Origin: Botryosphaeria dothidea
Taxonomy: Eukaryota > Ascomycota > Dothideomycetes > Botryosphaeriales > Botryosphaeriaceae
Direction: 5' to 3'
Length of the DNA: 64,000 bases
NCBI GenBank assembly: GCA_011503125.2
Contig: WWBZ02000082.1
Location: forward strand, 620,001-684,000
Below the pieces are notes generated by a model. The model saw only the letters and a program-made list of their open reading frames with translations. It did not search any database and was not told where the DNA came from. The first letter of the stretch is position 1, and each line of letters opens with the position of its first letter. Made by a program: the position numbers and the translations under genes. Below, piece by piece: positions 35,414 through 47,548 of this stretch.

Positions 35414-38400
35414 ATGAGGGCCCGTCAATGGCTGCTCAGCAGCCAGGCGGCCTTGCTGCTGGGCGCTCTCGGCCCGCACGCCGTCAGCGCGAGCCCACCG
35501 ATCAACGTAGCTCTCCAAGCTCGCTTCAATTCCCCTCCCTACCTCGTTGAGCTGCTGTAAGAATCTTGGATTGCGCTCTTGCTTGCGGGAAGTTAATACT
35601 GGCTAGGGAAACGGCAGCATACGAGAATTCCACAGCCTACTTCCCCCTCCTCGATCGCATAGCCGACGGCTACTTCGACGACAAGTCCACCGAGAAAGAG
35701 CTGTATGAAGCCTTCGTACAGCTCCTGCAGGACGACGAACACATTACCGATCCGGATGCGCTTTCTTCCTTCCAGTTCGCCCTATCGATTCACACCGCGG
35801 CACCCCGCATTGAGGCGCATTACCAATTCTACAACACCTCTGTTGAGCCTTCTTTGGAGGCTGAACAAGGTGAGGAGTGCGAGTCGTGGGTTCTGCTTGA
35901 TGGAAAGCAATACTGCTCCCCGGAACTGGACAAGGAGCATGGCCAAGTCAATGATGCTAGGTAGGCTGCATTGCGCTGCTGCAGGTTGTCGCGGTCCGCT
36001 GACGAATTGCTTCTAGGATCGGCGACCTACCCTTCGACCGTTCCTTTAGCCGCGAGCGCCGCGCGGTTTCTTCGATTCTGTACGCCGATATCACGTCTTC
36101 TAGCTTCCGCAAGCTTCACAAGACCATAGTCAAGACTGCCCACGCGGGCGAGTCTAACTATAAGCTGCGCCACAAGCCGCCCAAGAACATTCGTTTTGAG
36201 CCCCAGGCGGTTCACGGATACGGTGTGGAGTTGGCGCTCAAGAGGACCGACTACATTGTCATCGATGACCGTCAGGCGGAGGAGGCTGCTAAGAAACCAG
36301 CTTCAGATGCCACGCAGTCGGTCTTGCAGAATGAAGAAGTTACCGATCTGAAGCCGCTCTCCGAGTCGGAGCTCAAGGGACTGGGCTTGAAGGCCGGTAG
36401 TTTCGTGATGGGCTCAGAAGATCCTCTGGACACGCTGCTCAAGCTCTCTCAGGACTTCCCGAAGCACTCCTCTGCCATTGCTGCCCACGGGGTCTCCGAG
36501 GAGTTCCTGAAGGAACACAAGGAGAACAGAGAGGCTATCTTGCCCGCTGGCTACAACATTCTGTGGATAAACGGCGTGCAGGTTATGCCCCGCGATGTTG
36601 ATGCTTTCGCCCTACTCGAGCACCTCCGTCGCGAGAGGCAGATCATCAATGGCGTCCGCAAGCTCGGCTTCTCCGCACCTGAGGCCATCGGCGTCCTTTC
36701 TAACAGCGCAATTGCGAGAGCCAAGGACAATGACGACCCGCAGAGATATGACTGGAGGGATACAACGGAGGGTAGCAAGGTTATCATGTTCCTGAACAAC
36801 CTCGAGAAGGACAAGCGATATGCTGAATGGCCTGCGAGCCTCCGTGCTGTAAGTGGCCAAGCAGATCGAAGAGGATTCACATCTACTAACGTATTTCAGC
36901 TTCTTCAACCGACTTACCCGGGAACGCTACCCAGCGTCAAGCGAGATATCCAAAACGTCGTTATTCCTCTTGACCTCACCAATGCTCTCGATACAACCCT
37001 TGTCGTCGAAACCCTCCAGAACATGGTCAAGCGAAAGCTGGCCCTCCGCTGGGGTATCGTGCCATCGACGAAAAACATCAGAGCGGAGAGGCAGGCTCAC
37101 GTCGTTTACTATCTGCAGGAATACTACGGCCTGAGCGCCATTCTGCAGTATCTTGAACACGTAAGTATTGGCTTACATGCCACGTTCGGATGACTTGCTA
37201 ATATCCTTGCCCGCAGTCTCTCAAAATCAAGGAGATCACCGAGCCCTCCAAAACCGCGTTCTATATGGTGACTGAGGGTGCCAAGATCCGTGGAAACCGG
37301 GTCGCAAAGAGCTTCGACGAACTCTTTGAAGAGAAGAGCGTTGTGGACCGCGTTGAAGGAGCGTCAAAATGGCTCCGGAGGTTGGCCGCTGACGGCAACT
37401 CGCCCCCATTCTTTGTGAACGGCGTCGCACTCCGTCGCAATGACGAGTGGCTCTCCAGCATGAGCATGAGGGTATCGCACGATCTCAACATCATCCAGAG
37501 GGGTGTGTTTGAGGAGCAATTCGATCAGGATGGCGATGATTGGTTGCCTGAAGTTTTCCTGGCCAACTCTACCCTAAGGCGCAACCCCCTCGTCATCCCT
37601 GAAGATGAGAAGGATGTCAAGCATGTCAACCTTGCTCAAATCTATGCTGACCACGGCGAGCTTATCGAGAAACTGCCCCGGTTCCAGGTGGCAGAGGACT
37701 CTGAACGGTCCCAATGGGCGCAGCTGATTGTACTCGGCGATTTCGACTCCAAAGCCGGCTCGAACCTCCTTGCAGATGCGTATCAGTTCAGCGCCAACCA
37801 CGGCGAGCTTGAGACTTTATTCATCCACACTGGCGACGTCGACCACCGGTCCAGGCTGTCCCTTCTTCTGTACAAGAATGCAGGGGAAACCAAGATGGAA
37901 GATTTGCCGGAAGACTACGAGCCAAGCTCCACGGAAATACAAGAGGCCGAGGAATACTGGGAGTCGATGAAGCCGCTTATTCGCACCCTGAATGGCGATT
38001 CTGGCCGCGAATCGCTTGTGTTGAACGGCAGGATTGTTGGTCCGATTCGCAAACGTAGGCCATTTATCGAAGAGGACATGGAGAACCTACTGTCGTACGA
38101 GAGGACGAAGCGTATCGAGCCGGCAGCTAAAGCCATCATAGACGCCGGCCTCGAGAAGAAGATCGAGTCTCCCGCTGCCTTGGCTCAATTCACCTCCCTG
38201 GTTGCTCTTTCCACCATCTCCGATGTCCCTGAGGGCATTTTCGATTCTCCGCCAACGACCCGCCGCGACGTCTTCAAGTTCTGGAATGACACACACACTT
38301 GCATCAAGACCGGTGACGTGGAAAAGGCTACTATTCAGATTGTTGCGTCTGTTGACCCCTCTTCGGAGACTGCCCAGAGGTGGCTCCCGATCTTCAAGGT

Positions 38401-40171
38401 TCTGTCGGAGTTGAGCGGTGTTCACATGCGCCTCTTCCTCAACCCTAAAGAAAGGCTGGATGAACTCCCTGTCAAGCGCTTCTACCGCTATGTTCTAGAA
38501 TCCAAGCCGTCGTTCGAGGAGGATGGTACCATGAAGACTTTGCAGGCTAAGTTTGAGGGCATTCCCTCCGAAGCCCTCCTGAACCTCGGACTGGACGTGC
38601 CTCCTCAATGGGTTGTCGCAGCCAAGGAATCGATCCACGACCTGGACAACATCAAGCTGGGCCAGCTTAAGGGACAGTCTTCGATTGATGCTGTTTACGA
38701 GCTCGAGTACATCTTGATCGAGGGCCACTCGCGCGATATGACTACTGGAATGTACCCTCGTGGTGCCCAGCTTGATCTGCGCACTGCTACCAACCCTCGC
38801 TATGCCGATACGATCATCATGGCCAATCTTGGATACTTCCAGTTCAAGGCGAACCCTGGCTTCTTCAGCATTGAGCTGCAAGAGGGACGTAGCCAGGAGA
38901 TCTTCACCATTGACAGCGCAGGAACACTGGGATGGAACCCACAGCCTGGTGACCGCACTAAGGAGATTGCACTCATGGACTTCAAGGGCGTGACTCTGTA
39001 TCCTCGCCTTTCTCGCAAAGCCAAAATGGAAGATGAGGATGTGCTCGAGGCACCGACTTCAATGGTCGAGGACCTTGCCGCAAAGGGCGCCGCGTTTGCC
39101 GACGGCATCCTCTCAAAGGTCGGCCTCAAGGGTGTCAAGACTGGTGGTACGATACAAAAAAGCCTGAAACTCGCTGGCCTGTCTACTGATTCTAAAGCAG
39201 CATCCCGTCACGCCGACATCAACATCTTCTCCGTCGCCAGCGGCCACCTGTACGAACGCATGCTCAACATCATGATGGTGTCGGTCATGAAGCACACCAA
39301 GCATAGCGTCAAGTTCTGGTTCATCGAGCAGTTCCTGTCGCCCTCGTTCAAGTCGTTCCTCCCCACGCTCGCGGCCGCCTACAACTTCGACTACGAGATG
39401 GTCACGTACAAGTGGCCGCACTGGCTGCGCGGCCAGAAGGAGAAGCAGCGCGAGATCTGGGGCTACAAGATCCTGTTCCTGGACGTCCTCTTCCCGCTCG
39501 ATCTCGACAAGGTCATCTTCGTCGACGCCGACCAGATCGTGCGCACCGACATGCACGACCTCGTCACGCACGACCTCGGCGGCGCCCCCTACGGCTTCAC
39601 GCCCATGTGCGACTCGCGCACCGAGATGGAAGGCTTCCGCTTCTGGAAGCAAGGCTACTGGAAGAACTTCCTCAAGGGCCGCCCCTACCACATCTCGGCC
39701 CTGTACGTCGTCGACCTCAACCGCTTCCGCCGCCTCGCGGCCGGCGACCGCCTGCGGCAGCAGTACCAGCAGCTCTCGGCCGACCCCAACTCGCTGTCGA
39801 ACCTGGACCAGGACCTGCCCAACAACATGCAGGTCGTCCTGCCCATCCACTCGCTGCCCCAGGAGTGGCTGTGGTGCGAGACGTGGTGCAGCGACGAGAG
39901 CCTGAAGGAGGCCCGCACCATCGACCTGTGCAACAACCCCCAGACGAAGGAGCCCAAGCTCGATCGCGCGAAGCGGCAGGTGCCCGAGTGGACCGTGTAC
40001 GATGAGGAGATTGCGGCGCTGGCGCGGAAGGCGCGGGCGGAGGAGGGCAATGCCGCGGCTGCGGCGGGCGTGGTGGTGGATCAGGAGGATAGGGAGTTGT
40101 TGGAGAAGGTGGAGAGGCAGGCGGAGGAGGTGGAGAAGGAGAAGGAGAGTAAGAAGCATGATGAGTTGTAA
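35414..40171 (+). CDS. UGGT: UDP-glucose:glycoprotein glucosyltransferase, 1514 aa
   Basis: Five exons: 35414-35556, 35607-35960, 36017-36848, 36900-37160 and 37217-40171. An N-terminal signal peptide (hydrophobic AALLLGAL, cleavage about residue 25) and a C-terminal HDEL place it in the ER lumen. The long N-terminal part is the folding-sensor region of thioredoxin-like domains. The C-terminal GT24 catalytic domain starts near residue 1195 (HADINIFSVASGHLYERML) and carries the DxD metal and nucleotide site D1300-A-D1302 in VIFVDADQIVRTD. It re-glucosylates misfolded N-glycoproteins so that calnexin can rebind them. A 57-nt segment at 39144-39200 is free of stops but looks like an intron (GTGGTA, CTACTGAT, GCAG); removing it gives 1495 aa and a tighter KTASRHADINIF join. 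Both forms are in frame. Confidence 0.95.
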
Positions 40172-40989
40172 GGATAAGGATAAGCGGATTGGAATCGGGG
40201 TTTCGAATGGTATGAGCGAGAGTATGATGTGCTGTTTGTATGTATGAGCTACGCAGAAGGGAGGGACATCGGGCGTAAAAAGTGCTAGATCAATTTGAGT
40301 CTTGTAGATTTATGAGTCGGCCGCTTCTTTAGATTTGAAGTGTCTACAATGCGAACTTATCAGCTTGGATCAACTCATACACCACGTGCGCTTGTGGCCA
40401 TTGAACCATCCATTTGTTGTGGAATAGCTACCAAAGCAATGTTTTCTAGAAGAAATGTCCGATGCCAATCATATACGCCTTGCAATGCCGTGTCCCTTGC
40501 CATGTTTTCGCCGAAAAATGCTTTACCCGTTGAAGATGCAAATGCCGAAGTAATAAGCAACAACCAGCCATGGGTCTCCAGTCGCCAGTCTCCAGTCTGT
40601 GATCAAGAAATGCAATATACCCAGACGCCCATGAATGCAATGCGCCAGTAACCTGAGAAGGGGGGTAATGGACGCCGTGATTCGGATGTGGAAGAGGGAC
40701 AGCAAGCCGAGAGAGGAAAACCGTGCAGTGAAGATGAGACCTGGCCCGAACCACCAGTCCCAACCGCTTTTGGGTGACGCTCGAACACCGCATCTCCAAT
40801 CGCAAACCGAAATTGAGATCGAAGAGATGCAGAGTGGACATCGAACCCATAGCAGACATACCAGTGATAGGGCAGTCTCACCTTCTCCACGCAGCTCGCC
40901 CTCGCCCTACTCACTCATATCCCCGTGCCTTCGCCACTCCAAAATGCCAACATCGACCTCACCCACTACCAGTTCGTACGTCCCACCTT
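40172..40989. other. Convergent UGGT-SLD2 intergenic region
   Basis: The 0.8 kb between two 3' ends has no supported gene. Confidence 0.5.
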
Positions 40990-42624
40990 TCATCTCCTGT
41001 TGCGCCCCCAGCCGCGCCCGTTCGCCTTGGAGTTCTTGTTCTTGATCTTCAGCCTGCGGAAGTTGGCGTGCGCCTGCGCGCTGACCTTGCGGGCCGCCTT
41101 CTTCACCACGCCCTCCTTCTCGGCAGGCTTCTTCGTCGGTGGTTCCTGGGCCTTCGTTTGCTTCTTGCTGCCATTCTGGACCTTGCGCTTCTTGGGAGAA
41201 GCGTGCTCTGACTCGTAGCCATCCTCATCTTCCCCGACGGCGGTGGAATCGCTGTCGTTGAAGTTCTCGGAGGCAGGCTCGCCCTGATTTGCTGCTGCTG
41301 CTGCTGCTGCTGCTGCGTGCTGGGTCTCGGCAACGGTGTCGTCGCTCTCATCTTCGGAGCCGACGTTGTCGATCTGCAGCTGTTGTTGAGGCGGCGGCTT
41401 GCTCCTGACAGGGCGCATCGTGACCCTGCGTGTCTGCCTCTTCGCACCCTTCTTCTTCCACACCCGGCGGGACTGGCCGTTCGTCTCGTGCTCGCTGGGC
41501 TCGGAATCCGAGAAATTCTCTCCGTCCGCGCCGAGCTTCATGTCGAACTGGCTGTCTTCGATGAGCACGGTCGAAGGCTTCGGCGCGGGTGCAGGCGCAA
41601 ATCCGCCCTCCATCTCGCGCATCGCCTCTTCCTCGTCATCGTCTGGGTCGTTCTCACGCTCCGCCGCCTCGGCCTCCTTCTTCGCGTCGTCCTCCTTCTC
41701 CCGCCTGCGCTCCTGGAGGATGGTGCTCAGCGTCCGCGTGAACGACCTCGGCTTCCTCGGCGCGCCCGCGCCCGTCGAAGACTGCTCGGTCAGCGTCGGC
41801 ATGGGCCTGACGAAGCTCCTGCGCAAGAACACGGGCGTGGCGGCGTCCGGGCCTCCGCTGCGGCGCGACGACGGCGTCTCGGCGTCGTGCGCGTGCCGCC
41901 GCTTCTGGGGCGTGGCGAACTGGTCGAGGAAGTGGCGCTTGCCCTCGGACACGGGCGTGCGGCCCATGCGCGCCATCTTGCCGCTCCACTGCAGCTCGTC
42001 GTCGTCGTCGTCTTCGTCGCCCGAGGCCTTGCGCTTCTGCGGGGTTTGCAGGTTGCGGTTGGCGGCGATGTCGCCGAGGACGGTGCGCTGCTTGGAGGGG
42101 GATTCGGTGGGCAGGAGGTCGAACAGGCCGAGCACGATGCCGTCTTTCTGCGGGGTGGGGCCGAGCATGGCGGGCTGGAGGTGTGCGGTGGGGCTGAAGA
42201 GCTTCGAGGGGGAGAGGTGCAGCATGTCGTCGCGTGGGTGACGCAGGATGTCGATGTCGCGCCGCGTAGGTGTGGCGGCGTGGATGGTGGTCTTCACCTT
42301 GGTAGGGGTTTGGGAGATGTCGGCGGGAGGCTCTGCTTTACGCTTCGGGGACGCGGGCGGAGGCGGCTGAGGGTTGGATTTTCCGTCGAGAATGGCGCGG
42401 AGCTTGTTGTATTCTTTGTACTTGGCGGCTGGAGGTGTGGGTTAGCCGACATGGTGGTCTGCCATGACGGGAAGCGGCGTACCGATGTCCTGGTTTGCCT
42501 TGATATCGGCGCGTCCTGCTTTGCGGCCAGCATTGTTGTTGGCGAAGTCTTTCTCCCAGGCCTTCAGCTCGGCACGAATGGCATTACAGTGGTCGGCCAG
42601 CTCTGGAGTCGTCGAGGTCGCCAT
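40990..42624 (-). CDS. SLD2: DNA replication regulator Sld2, 526 aa
   Basis: Two exons: 42624-42483 and 42428-40990, phase 1 intron of 54 bp (GTACGC/CCAG). The conserved N-terminal block is ELKAWEKDFA followed by GRKAGRADIKANQDI and AAKYKEYNKLRAIL, the Sld2/DRC1 signature that resembles the RecQ4 N-terminus. Next come many SP/TP sites (SPSK, TPQK, TPVS), as expected for a protein whose phosphorylation by CDK lets it bind Dpb11 and start replication origins firing. The C-terminal AHANFRRLKIKNKNSK...GWGRNRR is also typical of the filamentous-fungal family. An Ala9 run from CTG/CAG repeats lies near 41289-41316. Length is in the usual range (about 450-600 aa). Confidence 0.93.
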
Positions 42625-43472
42625 GGCTCGGTTGTAGCAATGGGTGTGGAGGTAGAATGGTGGGTTGGGAAGAAGAAGAAGAGAGGCGACGGGCCGGGGG
42701 GTGTGGGCGGCGCGAAAACGCGACGCGACCCGGCGGCCGCACGCGTCGGACCCACCTGAAGCTATGACACAACAACGCGACAGCACCACTCACTCTTTCA
42801 ACCTCCATCATTGCAATCACAGACACTCAATGCGAGCAACAGATTCGACCATGTAGTCCCAACCAAACCATGAGCTGTCCGGATGCCATATGCTTCCGAC
42901 ACTGGCCATCCACCGAACATTCCCCCAAAGTCATGGCCGCTTTCAGTAGACACGAGCTTCAGGGTACTTCCCTGCATCTTCAGAACTACCCCTTCGAGAA
43001 ATATAGCCCACTGCCTCCGAAGAATTAACGTGGTACTTGGAAATACCCTAATGCATTTGTTTTTTTTTTTTTGCTCTTCCTTTCCTCTTTCTTTCTGCTT
43101 GACAGCCTCGCCATGCAGCACATGCCACGTAATTCTTCGATTGATGCTACAGTACACTTGCTTGTTTCCATCCTCTTTATCACGATTATGACGGTTGTGC
43201 AAACGGACTTCATTTGTATTGCTTTCTTGGATTCTCATTTAGGGCGCTGTCTCTTCCGTCAGCCGCAAGGATCTCTCATTCGCAAAGCGGGGCCGAAATG
43301 CAACGTCATCTTCGGCCTACCCCTTCGGCTGCGCTGGCCTATTCTGTTCCCGTCCGACATCTGATAAAGACATACATAAAGCGGGGTGATGTTATTTTTG
43401 TTGCCTTCAATTCAGATCCATTTCATCGTACTCGTACCTGTTTCCCTTGAAGTGATCACTGAAGGCAGCACG
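42625..43472. other. SLD2-amidase divergent promoter region
   Basis: Contains a T13 tract at 43060-43072. No gene is seen in these 0.85 kb; promoters of both flanking genes must lie here. Confidence 0.5.
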
Positions 43473-45277
43473 ATGGCACCCGCGCTCAAGACATCCGCTT
43501 TGGAGACCATCTTTGGGGAATACGCTGCCGGCTCTCGCCCCACAGAAGAGGGGAAACCAGAATGGCAACGCCTCGCCGCCGAGAAAAGGGCAGTGAATCT
43601 GGCCAAGATCCCACAAGAATGGCGCCTTCCTAAGAGCACTCTCGGAAACATCCATGAAGAATCAGAAATCAGCGTTCTCGACATTCCTCGGACTTGTGGG
43701 CTGCTGACGCCAGAAGAGCTCAGTATCACAGAAGACTACGATGCCACCGGTCTTCTCGAGCAGCTCTCCAAAGGCTCGTTGAAAGCCCACGACGTAGCCA
43801 CGGCTTTCTGCAAGCGGGCTGCCATTGCTCATCAGACGACAAATTGCCTGACGGAGATCTTCTTCGACCAGGCCCTGGAGCGAGCCAAGGTGCTGGACAA
43901 ATTCTGGGCGCGAGAAAAGAAGCCCGTGGGTCCGTTGCACGGGGTGCCGATCAGCTTGAAGGATTCATACATGGTCAAGGACGTCCATCATACTTGCGGG
44001 TACATCTCCTTCCTGGAAAAACCGCCAGCGGAAAGCAACTCGCCGATAGTGCAGACACTGTTGAATCTGGGCGCTGTGCTCTACGTCAAGACCAACATCC
44101 CGCAGACGTAAGTGATCCAACGGACCCGATACCGCACCAAAGGGCCCCGATCAATCACCGCCTCCCACTTCGCTGGGGAGCGCAAACACGGCTGCTGACA
44201 CCTCCCAGCTTCATGACCGCCGACTCGGAGAACAACGTCTTCGGCCGCACGCTCAACCCGCGCCGCCTCACCCTTACCGCAGGCGGCAGCTCCGGCGGCG
44301 AGGGCGCCCTCATCGCCATGCGCGGCTCCCTGCTAGGCGTAGCCACCGACGTCGCCGGCTCGATCCGCATCCCGGCCTTCTGCAACGGCCTCTACGGCTT
44401 CAAGCCCACGGCGAACCGCCTGCCCTTCGGCTACAACGCCGTCCCCGGCCGGCTCGGCTCCCCGTCGCCCATCGTGCCGCTGGCGGGCCCGCTCGCGACG
44501 ACGCTGCGCGACTGCGCGCTGCTGGTGCGCCGCGTGCTGGACGCGGATCCGTGGCTACTGGACGACAGCGTGCTGGGCGCGCCGTGGCGGCCGCTCCCCA
44601 GCGTGACGCGCACGCTCCGCCTCGGCCTCGTCACCGAGGACCCGTCGCAGCCGCTGCACCCGCCCGTCCAGCGCGCGCTGCGCACCGCCGTCCGGAAGCT
44701 CGAGGGCGCCGGGCACGCGGTGGTCGACCTGACGGCGGCGGTCCCGCCGCTCGGGGCGCTGGCGGCGCTGGCGTGGAAGTTCTTCGCGCTGGACCCGCAG
44801 AAGACGGCGCTGCGGTTCGTGCGCGAGGGCGGCGAGCCGCTGATCCGCTCGCTGGCCACGGTGCGCGTGCCCGAGAACGACGGGTGGGCGCCGACGCTGG
44901 ACGGGCTGTTCGACCTGGTCGTCGCGCGCAAGAAGGTCGTCAAGCTGTTCCATGATCTGTTGGTCAAGGAGGGGCTGGATGCTGTGGTCATGACGCCGCA
45001 CTCCTCGACGGCCGTGCCGCATGATACGTATGGGATGGCTGGGCATACGGTGTTGGCGAATTTGCTGGATTGGCCGGCGGTGGTGGTGCCGTTTGGGGAG
45101 GCGGAGAAGGTGAAGGATGAAGCATTCTTGAGGGAAGGTGTGGAGTATAAGCCGGCGTATAGGGCGGAGGAGGTGGAGGGGATGCCTACTGCTATTCAAG
45201 TGTTGGGAAGGCCCTTGAGGGATGAGGAGCTGATGAGGGATTTGGAAGTGGTGGAAAGCGTTCTGCGGGATGCGTAG
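43473..45277 (+). CDS. Amidase signature hydrolase (FAAH-like), 567 aa
   Basis: Two exons: 43473-44107 and 44209-45277, with a 101-bp phase 2 intron (GTAAGT/CCAG). The amidase-signature fold uses a Ser-cisSer-Lys triad: K163 in ISLKDS, S239 in GGSSGGEG, and the nucleophile S263 in VAGSIRIP. The spacings (24 residues between the serines) and the motif GFKPTANRL match the fatty-acid amide hydrolase branch of the family. Fungal members hydrolyse acetamide, fatty amides or related substrates; the substrate is not known. The start chosen is the Met at CACGATGG; a frame extension upstream to 43386 would begin at a non-ATG codon. Base composition changes to strongly GC-rich in exon 2. Confidence 0.92.
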
Positions 45278-45894
45278 AGAGAATGGGGAGGGGAAGGACG
45301 GCCTGCAGTTCGCATGAGCAATTCTTACGTGGTAAATATGAGCACTGAAATCCACAAGCAAACGTCTTCGTTTTTGAACTTCAGGAGAGCTGAGGACGGG
45401 AGTTGGACAACAAAGCAGTAGTGGCCGAACCATCCATTGCCGGGAATCATGAGGGAGCTGAGGATTGCTGCCAAAGTGAGCAATCGCAAAAGAGATGCAG
45501 TGTGAAATAGAAATGCCGTAGCCGCTTTCGTTCGTTCGTAAAAGAAAATTATACAGTAGTGAAAACCCCCCGGTCCATTGAAATCCTCCATCGGGTGGAT
45601 TAGAAACCATCGTTACTCGAGCGTATGCAAGTGCGTATCGTCCATCCATTCCCGAACAGGGACCTTTTCAAAGAACTTTTGTTATGAAGAAGCAACACCC
45701 CACCAAAACCCTTTTATGAAATCTCGCCATGAGGTCACGACTCCCGAGACGAGCGAACGAGAATTCCGACCGATGCAGAGCAGAATTTTTGTTCCTGTAC
45801 CCCTCGACCGCTTCAACCATTAAATCGTGGCGACAAATGTGATCACCACACCCGAATATCCTTCCCTACATCTCCCAGAAGTGAGTCGGGTGGC
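45278..45894. other. Convergent intergenic region
   Basis: Between the 3' ends of the amidase and BFR1 genes. No feature recognised in these 0.6 kb. Confidence 0.5.
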
Positions 45895-47548
45895 TTAAGC
45901 GGTAGCCGTCTGGTCATTGTCCTCGATAGAAGCCTTCTCCAGCTCCTTGGCGGCGTCAACGGCAGCGTCCTTCTCCTGAGCGAGCTCCGCCTCGGCGTCA
46001 GCGGTGCCGTTAACCTGCTGGTTCTTCGCGGCGGGCTTCTTAGCAGTGTCTTTGGCACCGGCATCGGTGCCGTCAGCCTCAGCCGCATCGAGCTTCTCGA
46101 TCTCCTTCTTTGCCTTCTCAATGTTCTGTGAAAAGGCGATCAGTATGGTTGCCCCAATATGTCAGCAGTGCGTGAAAACTTACCTCCTTGGTCTTGCGGT
46201 CCTGGTCCTCTTTAAAGAAGTCCAGCTTCTCCTTCAACTTCTCAACGACAGTGGGGATGTCTGCCTGGCTGGCGGGAGCCTCAACATTGAGCTGAGACAA
46301 CTGCTCGATGACACCAATGGAGAGGTTGAAAGTGGAGGGGGTGGCGGCAGCCTCCTTGGTCTTCTTTCCCTTCTTGCCCTTCTTGCCGCTGGTGGGAGCG
46401 AAATAATCCTCCTCTTCCTTCTTGACGACCTTCATGCCCTTGAATGCGGAGTCGTCAGTAGTCCTCGATGCAGTGGCAGCGAACTTGGAAGTGCCGTTGG
46501 TCTCCTTAGCGGGAAGTGCGGACGGGTCAAAGTAGCGGATAAGACCCTCGGCGGTGAAGATCTCGTCAGTATAGGCGGGAGCGCTGGCTTCCTCGAGCTT
46601 GGCGTCGGCAACTTCACGACGCTTCTTCTGCTCGTAGGCCTTGCGCTCGGCCTCCTGCCTCTCTCGCCGGACCTTGAAGGCCTCCTGCTCGTAGCTGCGG
46701 TGCGCCCGCTTCTGGTCGTAGTAGGCGTCCTTGAACTCCTTGAGAGCGGTCCACTTGGCCTGCTGCTCAGCATGAGCCTTGGTGCGCTCATCGCGGAGAG
46801 AGTTGAGGCTCTTGTAAGCCTCGTCCTGCTCGGCCTTGATGGCGTCAAGCTCCGACTGGATCTTGGAGTAGCGGTCGCTCATGGCCTTGGCCTCCGGATC
46901 GTCAAGCGACTTGCGGAGCTCGGCAATCTTCGCCTTGAGGTCCTGGATACCCTTTTCGGCCTGCTCGAAACCAGAGAAGTTCTTCTTTTGCTTGGTGAGG
47001 TTGGAAATGTCCGCCAGAGCCTTCTTTTCGTCGACGATTTTCATGGATCCGCTGTCGACCTGCTTCTGGAGGCGAGCGATCTCGCGGTCGACCTCGTCAA
47101 CGTTCTTGAAGGGAACACGGCTACGAGCGGCCTTCTGCTCCTGCTGACGCGCCTTGAGCTGCTCGTCGAGCTTCTTGATTTGGTCCATAACGCTGGTCTT
47201 CGAGCCCTTCTTTGCGGCCTGCTGCTTGCGAATCTCCGCAAGCTCGGCGCGCAGCTCCTGCTGCTTCTTAGCGGTGGGGGAGTCCTTATTGTTGGGGGTC
47301 GCAAGGTCGATCTTGGCCTTCAAAGCTTTCTAGAACGCGGCGAGGGTTAGCAACGTCGCAAGACACAAGTGGACTCGAGCCGCCGAGTCCAGTTCATGCA
47401 GGTAAGCGTAGAAACATACGAGCTTCTCTTGGGCGGCAGAATGCTCCTTCTCCTTCTCAACGAGACCCTTCTTGAAGGCATCTTCGTCGGGCTTCTCGGG
47501 CTTGACGAACTGCTTCTTCGCAGGAGCGGCAGCGGCGGTGTCGGCCAT
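45895..47548 (-). CDS. BFR1: Nuclear segregation/mRNP protein Bfr1, 501 aa
   Basis: Three exons: 47548-47420, 47329-46184 and 46125-45895, all joined in phase 0 (introns 89 and 58 bp). The protein starts MADTAAAAPAKKQFVKPEKP, has long charged coiled coils (ELRAELAEIRKQQ, QIKKLDEQLKARQQEQKAA) with the Bfr1 block SRVPFKNVDEVDREIARLQ, and ends in a Lys/Ala/Glu-rich tail. In budding yeast Bfr1 associates with polysomes and mRNA at the ER with Scp160 and affects chromosome segregation. The block GKKGKKGKKTK near residue 340 is basic and may bind RNA (inference). Length agrees (yeast 470 aa). No transmembrane segment. Confidence 0.93.

Noticed and set aside
39113..40159. 348-codon minus frame inside UGGT
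   Set aside because: Lies opposite the strongly conserved GT24 domain; GC3-biased codons keep it open.
41317..42759. 480-codon + frame opposite SLD2
   Set aside because: Shadow in GC-rich coding DNA; Arg/Leu/Val-rich product without domains, while SLD2 motifs are clear on the minus strand.
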